From Nocardioides sp. S-1144 (GTDB taxonomy: Bacteria; Actinomycetota; Actinomycetes; Propionibacteriales; Nocardioidaceae): a stretch of DNA of 64,000 nt. This document shows positions 54,242 through 63,510 of this stretch, in pieces. A program made the translations under genes and the position numbers. The first letter of the stretch is position 1. Each line of letters opens with the position of its first letter. The notes under the pieces are model-generated. The model saw nothing but the letters and a program-made list of their open reading frames with translations, did not search any database and was not told the origin of the DNA. The stretch spans positions 1,736,001 through 1,800,000 of the forward strand of contig NZ_CP040695.2 in assembly GCF_005954645.2 (NCBI RefSeq). The letters are read 5' to 3'.

Positions 54242-54276
54242 TACCGTGTGCCCTCGTTCACACGAAGGAGAGCGAC
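54242..54276 (+). promoter_or_regulatory. AftD-like gene promoter and ribosome binding site before an ATC codon
   Basis: TACCGT (54242-54247) gives a start near 54254. The leader contains GAAGGAGAG with AAGGAG at 54265-54270, correctly spaced to an ATC at 54277. No ATG, GTG or TTG lies at that spot in any nearby in-frame position. Confidence 0.5.
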
Positions 54277-57200
54277 ATCGAGGGCCGAACCAGGTCGCGG
54301 GAGGTTCGTCGGCGTCTCGCCGATGCCTGGCCCCTGTACCTGACCCACGCCTGGCTGATGGCGATGTCGTTCCTCCAGCAACCGGGGTCGACCACCTTCG
54401 ACACCAAGTTCGACCTCACCGCCGACCCCGGGGCGTTCCTCGCCCGCAGCACCACGTTGTGGAACCCGGGATCCTCGTTCGGGGAGCTGCAGAACCAGGC
54501 CTACGGCTACCTGTTCCCGCAGGGGACCTTCTTCCTCCTGGGCGAGGTCGCGGGTCTGCCCGACTGGGTCACGCAGCGCCTGTGGAGCGGACTCGTGCTG
54601 GTCGTCGCCTTCGAGGGCTGCCGGCGGCTGGTCGGCGCGCTGATGCCGGGCTGCTCGGCCTGGGCCGCCTGGCTCGGTGGCGCCGCCTACGCCTGCGCCC
54701 CGCGGATCCTGGGCCTCGACGGCGTCCTCACCGGGGAGGTCCTGCCCACTGCCGTCCTGCCGTGGGTGGTGCTGCCCGTCGTGCTGGCGCACCGGGGTCG
54801 TCTCTCGCCGAAGACGGCCGCCGCCGCCTCGGGTGTCGCGATGCTGTTCCTCGGTGGCGTGAACGCGGTCGGGAACCTCGCCACGCTCCCCGTGGTCTTC
54901 CTCGTCGTCGTCGCCGGGGTCCGGCTCCCCGGCGGCCGGGACCTCCTGCGGTGGTGGCTGGGCGCCGTCGTGCTCGCGAGCGCCTGGTGGGCCCTCCCGC
55001 TGCTCGTCCTCGGTCGGTTCAGCCCACCGTTCCTGGACTACATCGAGACGTCAAGCGCCGTGGTCCGACCCCTGGGCTGGACCAACGTCACCCGCGGTGC
55101 CGACCACTGGGTCGGCTACTTCGACGTGGCCGGCGAGCCCTGGTGGCCCGGCGCCTACGACATCGCGCTGTCACCCCTGCTCATCGGGGCCACCGCCGTC
55201 GTGGCGGCACTGGGCCTGTGGGGCCTCACCAGGTCCACGATGCCGTTCCGGCGGGCGTTCCTGGCCAGCTTCCTGCTGGGAGCGCTGTGCCTGACGCTGC
55301 CGCGGGACGGCTCCCTGGCCTCACCGCTCCAGGGGCCCGTGCAGGTGCTGCTGGACGGCTCCCTGGCCATGCTGCGCAACGTCCACAAGGTCGACCCGCT
55401 CCTCCGTCTCCCGCTCGCCCTGGGGCTGGCCCACCTCGCGGCCCGGTGGACCGACGTCCGCGTGCCGCGCCTGGCGACCTTCGCCCCGCTCGCGAACGCC
55501 CTCGTCCTGGTCCTGCTGCTCGTGTCGGCCCAGCCGCTGTGGACCGGTCAGATGAGGAAGGACGGCTGGGAGGCGGTGCCGGACCCGTGGTTCGAGACGG
55601 CCGCCTTCCTCGACGGGGTCGACGGGACCGGGAGCGCCCTGATCCTCCCCGGGTCCGGCTTCGGGCTGCAGACCTGGGGAGAGACGATCGACGAGCCGAT
55701 GCAGGGGGTGGCCCGGACGCCGTGGGTGACCCGCAGCCAGGTGCCGCTGACGCCGGGGCCGACCATCCGGCTGCTCGACGCCGTGCAGGAGCGGGTGGCC
55801 GACGGGCGCGGTTCGCCGGCGCTCGCGGAGCTGCTGGCCCGCTCCGGCATCGAGTACGTCGTGGTCCGCCGCGACCTCGACCCGGCCGCCGGGGGCATCA
55901 CGGACCTCGGGCGGCTCGACCTCGCCCTGAGCCGGTCGCCGGGCCTGCGCAAGGTCGCCGGGTTCGGCAGCACCGGAGACCTCGGTGGGCAGTCGCTGAT
56001 CGACGTGCTCGAGGTCGAGCCCGAGGCGAGCCGGGTCGTGACGGTGCCGACGGCGCAGGTGCCGACCCTGTCCGGCAGCTCCGAGGACGTCCTGACCGCG
56101 ATGGAGGCCGGCGTCCTCGACCCGGAGACGCCGGTGGTGGTGGAGGGGGAGCGCGGCTGGGCCGCGGACCACCCGGACATCGTCGGCGACGGGCTGCGCA
56201 AGCGCGAGCGCGGCTTCGGTGCGCTGGAGGCGACCGGTCCCGTGATGACCCTCGACGAGCCGCACCGGTATCGGCGGGCCGCCTACGACTTCGCCGGTCC
56301 CGAGTCGACGCCGCTCGTCCACGCCGAGTACGGCGGCGCCTTCTCGACCATCACCGCGTCCTCGTCCTCGGCCTACAGCGACAGCTTCGGCGAGTCCCGC
56401 CCGGACAACGCCCCGTACCAGGCCTTCGACGGGGTCGACGCGACCTACTGGCAGTCCGCGCCGCTGCTGGAGCCCGAGGGACAGTGGGTCGAGGCGCGGT
56501 TCGAGCAGCCGGTGGCCGCCTCGAGCGTCACCCTCAGCACCCGCCCGCTCGACACCGGCGGCGTCGACCTCCTGCGGGTGCGCGTGACCGCGGGGGACAA
56601 CGACGTCACCATCCCGGTCGACCCGGAGACGGGGATCGCCGCGGCCCGGCTGAGCGGCACCTTCGACCGGCTGCGGGTGACGGTGGAGGAGACCCGCGGC
56701 GACGCCTCGCAGGGCGGCCAGGGCGTCGTGGCCATCAACGAGGTGGCGCTCCCGGGTCTCGTGGCCGACCGCTCCCTGGTGCTGCCCGACACCGGGGCGG
56801 ACGGCGACACGACCTTCGTGCTCAAGGCCCGGGCCCACCGACGCACCTGCCTGGACGCCGGCCTGGGCAGCAACTGCTGGCCGGTCACCGGCAGCCGGAC
56901 CAGCGACGAGGAGTCCGGGCTGTTCCGGACCCTGAGCCTCGACGGAGCGGCCTCGTGGCGCGTGTCGGGCACCGTGGTGGCCCGCACGACCGAGGGCGCC
57001 CAGCGGCTGCTCACGCCGTTCGGTGGCGTGCAGGCCTCCGCCTCGTCGGTCTACCTCGGCGAGCCGGGGGTCGCTCCCCAGCTCGCCGCCGACGCCGACC
57101 CCGCGACGTTCTGGGCCGCGGGCCAGGGCGACGACGAGCCCACCCTCCGCCTCTCCTGGGGCCGGCCCGTCCTGCTCGACGAGCTGCGCGTGGTCGCCGC

Positions 57201-58368
57201 CCCCGACAGCATGGCGCCGCCGACGACCGCCACCCTCGTGGCCGGCGGCGAGACCCGGGAGGTCGACCTCAGCCGTGGGATCGCGGAGTTCGAGCCGCTG
57301 CGAGCCCGGTCGGTGGAGGTGCGCTTCGACGCCCAGCCGGACTCGACGCGCCCCCTCGGCGTCGCCGAGGTCACCGCGCCGGCACTGCAGTCGCTGGTCG
57401 AGCCCCTGGACCGCACGAGCCCGACCGGAGCCATCTGCGGCCTGGGGCCCGAGGTCGTCGTGGACGGTGTCGTGCACCCGACCCGGGTCACCGGGGTGAT
57501 CGGCGACGTGGTGGACGGCACGGCCCTGCGCCTGGAGTCCTGTGGCGCACCGATCCCCGTCGACGCCGGCACCCACCGGCTCGGCGTCGTCTCGACGGCG
57601 CAGTTCGCCCCGGCCTCGGTGGTGCTGCGACCCAGCGCGCAGCCGGACACCGCAGCGACGTCCCAGGCGGACCGGCCGGTCGTCGGCTCGTGGGGGAGCA
57701 CGAGCCGCACGGTGCGACTCGACCCCGGACCCGAGCGGCTGCTCGTCGTCAACGAGAACTTCAACCCCGGCTGGGCGGCCTCGCTGGACGGGACCGCCCT
57801 CGAGCCGGTCCGGGTCGACGGGTGGAAGCAGGGCTTCGTCGTGCCCGCGGGCGACGGCGGCGACGTCGACCTGGACTTCGGGCCCGGCACCACCTACCGC
57901 CTCGCGCTGCTGGCCGGGCTGCTCGGCGCGCTGGCGCTCGTGCTGGCGCTGGTGCGGGGGCTGCGGGCCGACCGGCGCCGGTCCGTGAGGACCCGCAGCG
58001 AGGTCGCCGAGCGGACCGCGGTGCTGACGGTGGCAGACCAGCACCGCCCACGCACCGCCTGGGTGGTGGCCGGCGCCGTGGCGCTGGCGGTGCTCGGTGG
58101 GCCGGCGCTCCTCCTCGGCCTCCTCGTCGGCGTCGTCGCTCGGCGGTTCCTGGGGGACCCGGGCCTCGTCGGTGCGCTGCTCGTCGGTGCCGCGGGGGTC
58201 GCCGCGGGGTTCGTCGCGACGACGACCCCCGGGCTGCCGCCGCTGCTCTGCGACGTCGTCGCCGGCGCCGGGGTCGGCTGTGTCGGGTTCGCGCTGCTGG
58301 TCGGCCCGGGCCGTCGCCGGCCGGAGCCGCGCGCGAGCGAGGAGGTGGACCGTGTCCTGGTTCCGTGA
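54277..58368 (+). CDS. AftD-like alpha-(1->3)-arabinofuranosyltransferase (DUF3367)
   Basis: About 1363 residues. Residues about 15-420 form a GT-C type membrane domain with TTFDTKFDLTADPGAFLAR, including acidic residues in the first outside loop, and LQNQAYGYLFPQGTFFLL, both typical of AftD. A long outside region follows with two discoidin-like modules (QAFDGVDATYWQSA about 715; DADPATFWAAG about 945), and a C-terminal ENFNPGWAASLDG segment before two or three last membrane helices. AftD branches arabinan in lipoarabinomannan and arabinogalactan. The start is uncertain: ATC 54277 has the only Shine-Dalgarno, while the first canonical codon, ATG 54358, would cut the first membrane helix. Ends in overlap with the next gene. 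Confidence 0.9.
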   Translation: MEGRTRSREVRRRLADAWPLYLTHAWLMAMSFLQQPGSTTFDTKFDLTADPGAFLARSTTLWNPGSSFGELQNQAYGYLFPQGTFFLLGEVAGLPDWVTQRLWSGLVLVVAFEGCRRLVGALMPGCSAWAAWLGGAAYACAPRILGLDGVLTGEVLPTAVLPWVVLPVVLAHRGRLSPKTAAAASGVAMLFLGGVNAVGNLATLPVVFLVVVAGVRLPGGRDLLRWWLGAVVLASAWWALPLLVLGRFSPPFLDYIETSSAVVRPLGWTNVTRGADHWVGYFDVAGEPWWPGAYDIALSPLLIGATAVVAALGLWGLTRSTMPFRRAFLASFLLGALCLTLPRDGSLASPLQGPVQVLLDGSLAMLRNVHKVDPLLRLPLALGLAHLAARWTDVRVPRLATFAPLANALVLVLLLVSAQPLWTGQMRKDGWEAVPDPWFETAAFLDGVDGTGSALILPGSGFGLQTWGETIDEPMQGVARTPWVTRSQVPLTPGPTIRLLDAVQERVADGRGSPALAELLARSGIEYVVVRRDLDPAAGGITDLGRLDLALSRSPGLRKVAGFGSTGDLGGQSLIDVLEVEPEASRVVTVPTAQVPTLSGSSEDVLTAMEAGVLDPETPVVVEGERGWAADHPDIVGDGLRKRERGFGALEATGPVMTLDEPHRYRRAAYDFAGPESTPLVHAEYGGAFSTITASSSSAYSDSFGESRPDNAPYQAFDGVDATYWQSAPLLEPEGQWVEARFEQPVAASSVTLSTRPLDTGGVDLLRVRVTAGDNDVTIPVDPETGIAAARLSGTFDRLRVTVEETRGDASQGGQGVVAINEVALPGLVADRSLVLPDTGADGDTTFVLKARAHRRTCLDAGLGSNCWPVTGSRTSDEESGLFRTLSLDGAASWRVSGTVVARTTEGAQRLLTPFGGVQASASSVYLGEPGVAPQLAADADPATFWAAGQGDDEPTLRLSWGRPVLLDELRVVAAPDSMAPPTTATLVAGGETREVDLSRGIAEFEPLRARSVEVRFDAQPDSTRPLGVAEVTAPALQSLVEPLDRTSPTGAICGLGPEVVVDGVVHPTRVTGVIGDVVDGTALRLESCGAPIPVDAGTHRLGVVSTAQFAPASVVLRPSAQPDTAATSQADRPVVGSWGSTSRTVRLDPGPERLLVVNENFNPGWAASLDGTALEPVRVDGWKQGFVVPAGDGGDVDLDFGPGTTYRLALLAGLLGALALVLALVRGLRADRRRSVRTRSEVAERTAVLTVADQHRPRTAWVVAGAVALAVLGGPALLLGLLVGVVARRFLGDPGLVGALLVGAAGVAAGFVATTTPGLPPLLCDVVAGAGVGCVGFALLVGPGRRRPEPRASEEVDRVLVP

Positions 58369-60181
58369 GCGGCTGCCCGCGCCGTGGCGCGACGCCGCCG
58401 GACTCATCGCCCTGGCGATGGTCGTCGTGCAGACGACCTGGCGGGGCGTGCTCCTCGCCGACGGCTTCCTGACCCAGGACGACTTCCAGATGACGCGGAT
58501 CGGCCGGGCGCCGATGTCGGCCGAGATGCTGTTCCAGGAGTACTCCGGCCACGTGTGGCCGGGCAACTTCGTGCTGGCGTGGGCCAACGCCCGGCTCGGG
58601 CCCCTCGACTGGCCGGTCTTCGCCGTCGAGATCATGCTGATGCAGCTGGTGGCGGCGGTGCTCGCCTGGCTCGTGCTGTGCCGCCTGGTCCCGGGGTCGT
58701 CCCTGCGGCTGCCGGTGCTCGCGGTGGCCCTGTTCTGCCCCCTGACCTGGTGGCCGACGGCGTGGTGGGCGGCCGCCATCGGCTTCCTGCCGACCAGCAT
58801 CGCCGTGCTCGGCGGCACGTGGGCCCTCCTGGTGCACCTGCAGGACCGGCGGCGGTGGGCCCCGGTCGTCATCGTGGTCGCGCTCGTGGTCGGCCTGCAG
58901 TTCCAGGAGCGGGCCGCCCTGCTCCCGCTGGTCCTCGGGTTCGTCGCGGCGGCCCACGCACCCTCACGGGGGCGGCGCGCCGTGGCCGAGGCCTGGCGCG
59001 CACGCCGTGGGCTGTGGCTGGTCCTGATCGCGGTGGTGCTCGCCTACCTCGTCGCCCACCGGGCGCTCGCGCCGATCGAGACGAGCGACGTCGGGTCGTC
59101 GGGCGGTGCCGTCGAGCTCATCTGGAACTTCGTGGTGCGGACCGCGATACCCGGCCTGGTCGGCGGGCCGTGGACGCCGGACGTGCTCAGCGACGTGATC
59201 CTGCTGCCACAGGTGTACGCCGTCGTGGTGGCGTGGCTGGTGCTGCTCGCCCTCGTGGTCTGGTCCCTGCGTCGCGGTGGCCGCTCGGTCGGCTGGGGCT
59301 GGTTGCTCCTCCTCACCTACGTGGTCGCCGACGTCGCCGTCCTGTTCGCGGGGCGCACGGCGCTGGGCGCCGCCCTGGCGCTGTCGCCGCGCTACGCCGC
59401 CGACATCGTCCCGGTCCTCGTCGTCGCCCTCGGGCTCGTGCTGCGTGAGGTCGAGCGGGCGCCCGAGGTGGACCGCCCGCCGGCTCGGCCGTCGCGCCGG
59501 CGTCGGGGGGCGGTCGTGCTGGTGACCGCCGCGTACGCGGTCTCGGCCGTGGTGACGATGGACGTCATCGCGCCGCACACCCTCAACACCGCCGACCGGG
59601 GCTTCGTCCAGACCCTCCGCCAGGAGATTCGGAGCCAGCCGGACGCGGTGATCGTGGACACGCCCCCGCCGGACGACGTGATGACCTTCTGGTTCGGCAG
59701 CGACGCGCGGGTCTCGACCGTCGTCGGTCTGGCTCCCGAGCAACCGCTGTTCAACCTGCCCAGCCACGACCTGCGGATCGCCGACACCGACGGCCGGCTC
59801 CAGCCCGTCGAGCTCCTGGGCGGTGAGTCGATGCGCCCCGCGGCGGCCGACGACGCCTGCGGGTACGCCGTCGGCGAGCGGCCGGTGCGGATCCCGCTCG
59901 AGGACGAGGTCGACGGCGAGACGATGGTCGCCCGGATCTCCTACTTCACCTCGGTGCGGGGCACCCTCGGGATCAGCGGCGGCGACACGAGCGTGGCCGG
60001 GCCGCTCCGGGCGGCCGGCGTGCTCCAGGTCGTCCTCCGCGGGGAGGTGGACGCGGTGACCCTGAACCTCGAGGAGGAGGTCTCCTCGACCGGCGCGGTG
60101 GACGGGGCCGAGCGACCCGCGGGCACCGTGTGCGTCACGGGCCTGGCCGTCGGGTTCCCGGTGGCGCGCAGCGGCTCCTGA
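58352..60181 (+). CDS. Polytopic membrane protein, possible GT-C glycosyltransferase
   Basis: 609 residues. Ten or more membrane helices to about residue 420, then an outside C-terminal domain of about 190 residues. The first outside loop has LTQDDFQMTRIGRAPMSAEM, an Asp-rich stretch in the place where GT-C enzymes keep catalytic acids. The ending has CGYAVGERPVRIPL and no known domain that I can name. GTG 58352 has GGAGGT 5 nt upstream and lies 17 nt inside the preceding gene, so both are co-translated. Likely part of envelope polysaccharide assembly, by context only. Confidence 0.8.
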   Translation: MSWFRERLPAPWRDAAGLIALAMVVVQTTWRGVLLADGFLTQDDFQMTRIGRAPMSAEMLFQEYSGHVWPGNFVLAWANARLGPLDWPVFAVEIMLMQLVAAVLAWLVLCRLVPGSSLRLPVLAVALFCPLTWWPTAWWAAAIGFLPTSIAVLGGTWALLVHLQDRRRWAPVVIVVALVVGLQFQERAALLPLVLGFVAAAHAPSRGRRAVAEAWRARRGLWLVLIAVVLAYLVAHRALAPIETSDVGSSGGAVELIWNFVVRTAIPGLVGGPWTPDVLSDVILLPQVYAVVVAWLVLLALVVWSLRRGGRSVGWGWLLLLTYVVADVAVLFAGRTALGAALALSPRYAADIVPVLVVALGLVLREVERAPEVDRPPARPSRRRRGAVVLVTAAYAVSAVVTMDVIAPHTLNTADRGFVQTLRQEIRSQPDAVIVDTPPPDDVMTFWFGSDARVSTVVGLAPEQPLFNLPSHDLRIADTDGRLQPVELLGGESMRPAAADDACGYAVGERPVRIPLEDEVDGETMVARISYFTSVRGTLGISGGDTSVAGPLRAAGVLQVVLRGEVDAVTLNLEEEVSSTGAVDGAERPAGTVCVTGLAVGFPVARSGS

Positions 60182-60196
60182 CCCGGGCCGCCGCGG

Positions 60197-60202
60197 TAGG
60201 GT
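60197..60202 (+). promoter_or_regulatory. -10 box TAGGGT of the HHxxxDG acyltransferase gene
   Basis: Here the box is 37 nt before the GTG, so the transcript has a leader of about 30 nt with GGAG near 60229. Confidence 0.5.
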
Positions 60203-60239
60203 GCCGCGTCCTGTACCCCTCGACCCCTGGAGTGCCACC

Positions 60240-61310
60240 GTGCGCCCGTTCAAGCGCGACCGGCCCGCCGGTCCGGACTCGGTGCGCGACGCCCAGGAGG
60301 TCGTCGGTCTCTACGGCGACCCCGACACGACGTGGGGGATCTGCGTCGAGGTGCGCCTGCTCGCCCCCCTAGAAGCCGACGACGTCGCGCGGCGGGTGGC
60401 CGACCTGTGCGCCCGCGAGCCCCACCTCGGCGCACCGCCGCCGGTGTCCGGACACGACACCGCCGCGTGGGCCGCCGCGCGGGCCGAGGTCGCGGCGGCC
60501 CCCTACGGACCGGGGGCACCCCTGGTGCGGCTGGCGCTGACCGCGGACGGCACCGGCCTCGTCGTCGGTGCCCACCACGGGGCCGTCGACGGGCTCGGCC
60601 TCCTCGCCGTCGCCGGTGCGGCCCTGGGTCGGGACCTGCGCACCCGGGCCCGCGGGATCGGCGACCGGGCAGCGCCGCACGGCTTCCTGGCGTCGAGCCT
60701 GCGCCGGCTCGGCGAGGCCGTCGTGGACCCGCCGAGCCGCTTCCCGGGAGTCGGTGACGCGACCTCGGCGGCCGAGGACCTCACCGCGGTCACCCGACCG
60801 CGCGTCGCTCGGGGCACCTCCGACCTGGCTCGCGCGGTGCTGGCGGCCCACGACGACGCGCCGACCCGCGACCGTCGCCGCTCCGTCGTCGTCATCGGGG
60901 CCTCGCGACGCACGACCGACCTGCCCACGGCCGACCGGCAGACGGCCTACCTGCGGCTGCGGGTGGGTCCCGGGCACGACCGCACGGCGCTGGGCCCGCT
61001 CATCGCCAGCCTCCGGCCGGAGCCCGACTTCCCCGAGACGTCGGCCAAGGGTGCCGGCCCGGTCGTCGCCCGGCTGCTCCGCAAGCGGCTGGGCTCGACG
61101 GCCATCCTGAGCAACCTCGGCCTCGTCGAGGCGGACGGCGTCGCGTCGCTGGCGATGTACCCCGCCACGAGCGGTCCGCGGGCGGTCGCCGTCGGTCTGG
61201 CCTCCACCGACACCACCACGACCCTCTCGCTGCGGACGCGGCGCCGCGAGCTCGACGCGCAGGAACACGCGGGGCTGCTCGCCGCGATCGCCGACAGGTT
61301 CTTCGCCTGA
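60240..61310 (+). CDS. HHxxxDG acyltransferase / condensation-fold protein (PapA/WS-DGAT-like)
   Basis: 356 residues. VVGAHHGAVDGLGLLAVAG (about 106-124) contains the HHxxxDG catalytic motif of CoA-dependent acyltransferases, NRPS condensation domains, WS/DGAT and PapA enzymes. The C-terminal half has TAILSNLGLVEADGV, at the place of the conserved 'solvent channel' segment. It is shorter than a full two-lobed condensation domain (about 420-450), so the fold is compact. By context it may acylate an envelope glycan or lipid. GTG 60240 gives MRPFKRDRPAGPDS. Confidence 0.75.
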   Translation: MRPFKRDRPAGPDSVRDAQEVVGLYGDPDTTWGICVEVRLLAPLEADDVARRVADLCAREPHLGAPPPVSGHDTAAWAAARAEVAAAPYGPGAPLVRLALTADGTGLVVGAHHGAVDGLGLLAVAGAALGRDLRTRARGIGDRAAPHGFLASSLRRLGEAVVDPPSRFPGVGDATSAAEDLTAVTRPRVARGTSDLARAVLAAHDDAPTRDRRRSVVVIGASRRTTDLPTADRQTAYLRLRVGPGHDRTALGPLIASLRPEPDFPETSAKGAGPVVARLLRKRLGSTAILSNLGLVEADGVASLAMYPATSGPRAVAVGLASTDTTTTLSLRTRRRELDAQEHAGLLAAIADRFFA

Positions 61311-61318
61311 GCCCTGCG

Positions 61319-61344
61319 CCTGAGCCGGACGCCTGAGCCGGACG
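61319..61344. repeat. 13-bp direct repeat in the acyltransferase/methyltransferase gap
   Basis: CCTGAGCCGGACG occurs twice in tandem (61319-61331, 61332-61344). Confidence 0.7.
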
Positions 61345-61398
61345 CCGGGGTCCTGCGCCGGAGTGCGGTGCCGGGCGACGGCCGCGCGGCGGTCGGGG

Positions 61399-62145
61399 TC
61401 AGTACGGGTCGTACGGCGAGTCGTGGCCGACGAGACGGGCCACCGGACGCAGGCGCAGGCGCAGCAGCACCTTGATGCCGACGTTGCGCAGCCACCACGG
61501 CACCTCGCGCACGATGCGCACCCGGTCGGCCAGGCGCGGCCGAGCCGTCCGGAACAGCGCCATGGACCCCTCACGCCGCACGTAGGTGAGGTCACGGGCG
61601 AAGAGCACCCGCACCAGGATGCCGAGGGTGACGCCGATCGAGGAGTAGGCGTCGTGCACCAGGACCGAGGCACCGCGCGGGAGGAACGAGCGCCAGCGCA
61701 GGTCGTCGCTGAAGGTCCAGAAGTCGTGCTTGCCGTCGATGTAGAGGTAGTCGAAGCCCTCGTCCCAGCCGGGGCGGGCCCGGGTGGAGTAGTCCTCCAC
61801 GTGCCGGACGACGTCGACGACGTCGGCCTCCTCGAGGTGCCGGAGGAACTTGGTCCTGGTCGGTGTGCCGCCGAACAGGCGGCCCTCGACGAAGGGGTCG
61901 ATGGCGATCACGGTGCCGCCCCCGGCACGGGCGACCTGGCCGAGCACGACCGTCGAGCGGCCCTGGTGGCTGCCGATCTCGAGCATCGTCGCCCCGGGGG
62001 GAAGCCTCAGCGCCTCGTCGTGGAGCAGCCTGGCCTGCTCGCGGGTCAGCCAGCCGGGGATCTTGTCGGCCACCGCCCAGGCGTGCTCGAACTGCTCGTC
62101 AGGCGCAGGGACGGGGACGACACGGGAACGACGCCTGGGGATCAC
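61399..62145 (-). CDS. Class I SAM-dependent methyltransferase (Methyltransf_24 type)
   Basis: 248 residues. SAM-binding motif I is MLEIGSHQGRSTVVLGQVA (about 54-72), motif II is VIAIDPFVEGRL, and the acidic YIDGKHDFWTFSDDL segment (about 128-142) is typical of Methyltransf_24/CmcI-like enzymes in polysaccharide or natural-product clusters. A basic C-terminus (VLLRLRLRPVARLVG) may touch the membrane. GTG 62143-62145 follows TAGCCT by 7 nt. It lies downstream of the flippase, probably its own transcript. Confidence 0.88.
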   Translation of the reverse strand: MIPRRRSRVVPVPAPDEQFEHAWAVADKIPGWLTREQARLLHDEALRLPPGATMLEIGSHQGRSTVVLGQVARAGGGTVIAIDPFVEGRLFGGTPTRTKFLRHLEEADVVDVVRHVEDYSTRARPGWDEGFDYLYIDGKHDFWTFSDDLRWRSFLPRGASVLVHDAYSSIGVTLGILVRVLFARDLTYVRREGSMALFRTARPRLADRVRIVREVPWWLRNVGIKVLLRLRLRPVARLVGHDSPYDPY

Positions 62146-62152
62146 AGGCGGC

Positions 62153-62158
62153 AGGCTA
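62153..62158 (-). promoter_or_regulatory. -10 box TAGCCT, leaderless start of the methyltransferase
   Basis: Minus strand: TAGCCT, 7 nt, GTG. Confidence 0.55.
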
Positions 62159-62180
62159 CCGGTCGGCGCGGCGGCCCGGT

Positions 62181-63437
62181 TCAGTCGAGCCGCGACGGGT
62201 CGCCGGCCCGGTCGGGGCGGCTGACCTCGCGCAGCGCCAGGGCCGTCAGGACGACGACCAGGACGGCGTCGACGGCGCCGACGGCCGCCGCCAGCCCGGT
62301 CAGGCTGCCGGCGAGCATGCCGGCGACCACGATGACGGCGACGCCGGCCCAGATCAGGTACGTCGAGCGGTGGCTCTGGCGTCCGAGCGCGGAGTAGACG
62401 AGCAGCTGCAGGGTGGCGAGCAGGATGCCGAGCAGCGCGAAGAGCCACAACCGGGTCTCGACCTCGGCGTACTCGGCGCCGCCGACGAACACCAGGGCCA
62501 CCGGGCTGAGGAGGTAGCCGCCGAGGGTGCACACGACGCCGGTGCCGGCCAGCACGAGCAGCCCGCGCACGAGCGCGGCGCGGCGCGAGGCGTGCGCCGA
62601 CATCGACGGGAAGAGCACGACGATGACGAACTGGGGGAGGAACAGCACCGCCTTGGTGACGATCAGGCCGCCGGCGTAGAGCCCGGCGGTGTGCTCGTCG
62701 AGGGTGCGGCGGGCGATGAGGATGTCGACGTTCTGGAGCACGAAGAACGCGAGCAGCACCACCGAGCTGGTGGCGATCTCGGCCAGCACCCGGCGGGCGG
62801 GCGCGGCGTCGGCGTCGGGCTCGGTGCCCGCGCGGGGCCGGCGCAGCGCGACCGTGCCGACGGCGACCGGGGCGAGCAGGCCGACCAGGACGGCGAGCAT
62901 CGCCGCGGTCGCCGTGGGGCTGACCGCGACGAACACGCAGCCCAGGACGAGCCGGGGGAGCCCCATGGCCAGGTAGAGCAGCCCGAGCGAGCGCCAGCGC
63001 CGCTCGCCCTGGAGGACGCCGGCCTGCCCGCCCATCACCGTGAGCGGGCCGGCCGCGAGGGCCACCAGGACGGCGGGCCAGAGGCTGTCGAGACGCAGCA
63101 GGTGCGCCACCAGCGGGGTGGCGGCCAGGGCGGCCAGGCTGATCACCAGCGCGACCCTGTAGGAGAGGCGCAGGATCGACCGCTCGACGGCCTGGGCGTG
63201 GTCGTCGTCGGCGGCGATGCGGCGGGCCGCGGTGGCCTGCAGCCCCAGCTGCGGCACCGACAGCACGAGCAGGAACGCCATCAGACCGGCCACCGCGCCG
63301 TACTCGGCCGGCCCGAGGAGACGGGCCGAGACGACCTGGAAGCCGTACGTCGCGACGTTCATCACCAGCATCGCGACCGCGATGCCGGCGCTGCCGCGCA
63401 GGCCGGTGCCACCGTCGGTGGTCGCGGGACTGGGCAC
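62181..63437 (-). CDS. Polysaccharide flippase-like MOP superfamily protein (Wzx type)
   Basis: 418 residues with about 12 membrane helices. The N-terminal GIAVAMLVMNVATYGFQVVSARLLGPAEYG (first 20: GIAVAMLVMNVATYGFQVVS) is typical of O-antigen/teichoic flippases, and FFVLQNVDILIARRTLDEHT (about 226-245) is the repeated Wzx signature around the domain centre. It should flip lipid-linked glycans to the outer leaflet. GTG 63435-63437 follows TAGGGT by 6 nt. Located in the envelope cluster with arabinan genes. Confidence 0.9.
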   Translation of the reverse strand: MPSPATTDGGTGLRGSAGIAVAMLVMNVATYGFQVVSARLLGPAEYGAVAGLMAFLLVLSVPQLGLQATAARRIAADDDHAQAVERSILRLSYRVALVISLAALAATPLVAHLLRLDSLWPAVLVALAAGPLTVMGGQAGVLQGERRWRSLGLLYLAMGLPRLVLGCVFVAVSPTATAAMLAVLVGLLAPVAVGTVALRRPRAGTEPDADAAPARRVLAEIATSSVVLLAFFVLQNVDILIARRTLDEHTAGLYAGGLIVTKAVLFLPQFVIVVLFPSMSAHASRRAALVRGLLVLAGTGVVCTLGGYLLSPVALVFVGGAEYAEVETRLWLFALLGILLATLQLLVYSALGRQSHRSTYLIWAGVAVIVVAGMLAGSLTGLAAAVGAVDAVLVVVLTALALREVSRPDRAGDPSRLD

Positions 63438-63443
63438 CGGTGG

Positions 63444-63449
63444 ACCCTA
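63444..63449 (-). promoter_or_regulatory. -10 box TAGGGT, leaderless start of the flippase
   Basis: Minus strand: TAGGGT, 6 nt, GTG. Confidence 0.6.
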
Positions 63450-63497
63450 GGCCATCGTGTCGTGCGCCACGCGCGCGCCACGGCACCGGACCCGTGG

Positions 63498-63503
63498 TTG
63501 GAT
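63498..63503 (+). promoter_or_regulatory. Weak -10 box TTGGAT before the last gene
   Basis: TTGGAT, 7 nt, GTG at 63511; deviates from TANNNT, so weaker than the others. Confidence 0.35.
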
Positions 63504-63510
63504 CGCGCTC

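Noticed and set aside
52735..54276. Upstream extension of the AftD-like frame across polA and the UbiA-family gene
   Set aside because: The frame is open by chance; the translated extension has no family similarity and overlaps two well-defined genes.
55321..58872. 1183-codon minus-strand open frame opposite the AftD-like gene
   Set aside because: Runs through two plus-strand genes with clear membrane and discoidin features; an artefact of third-position GC.
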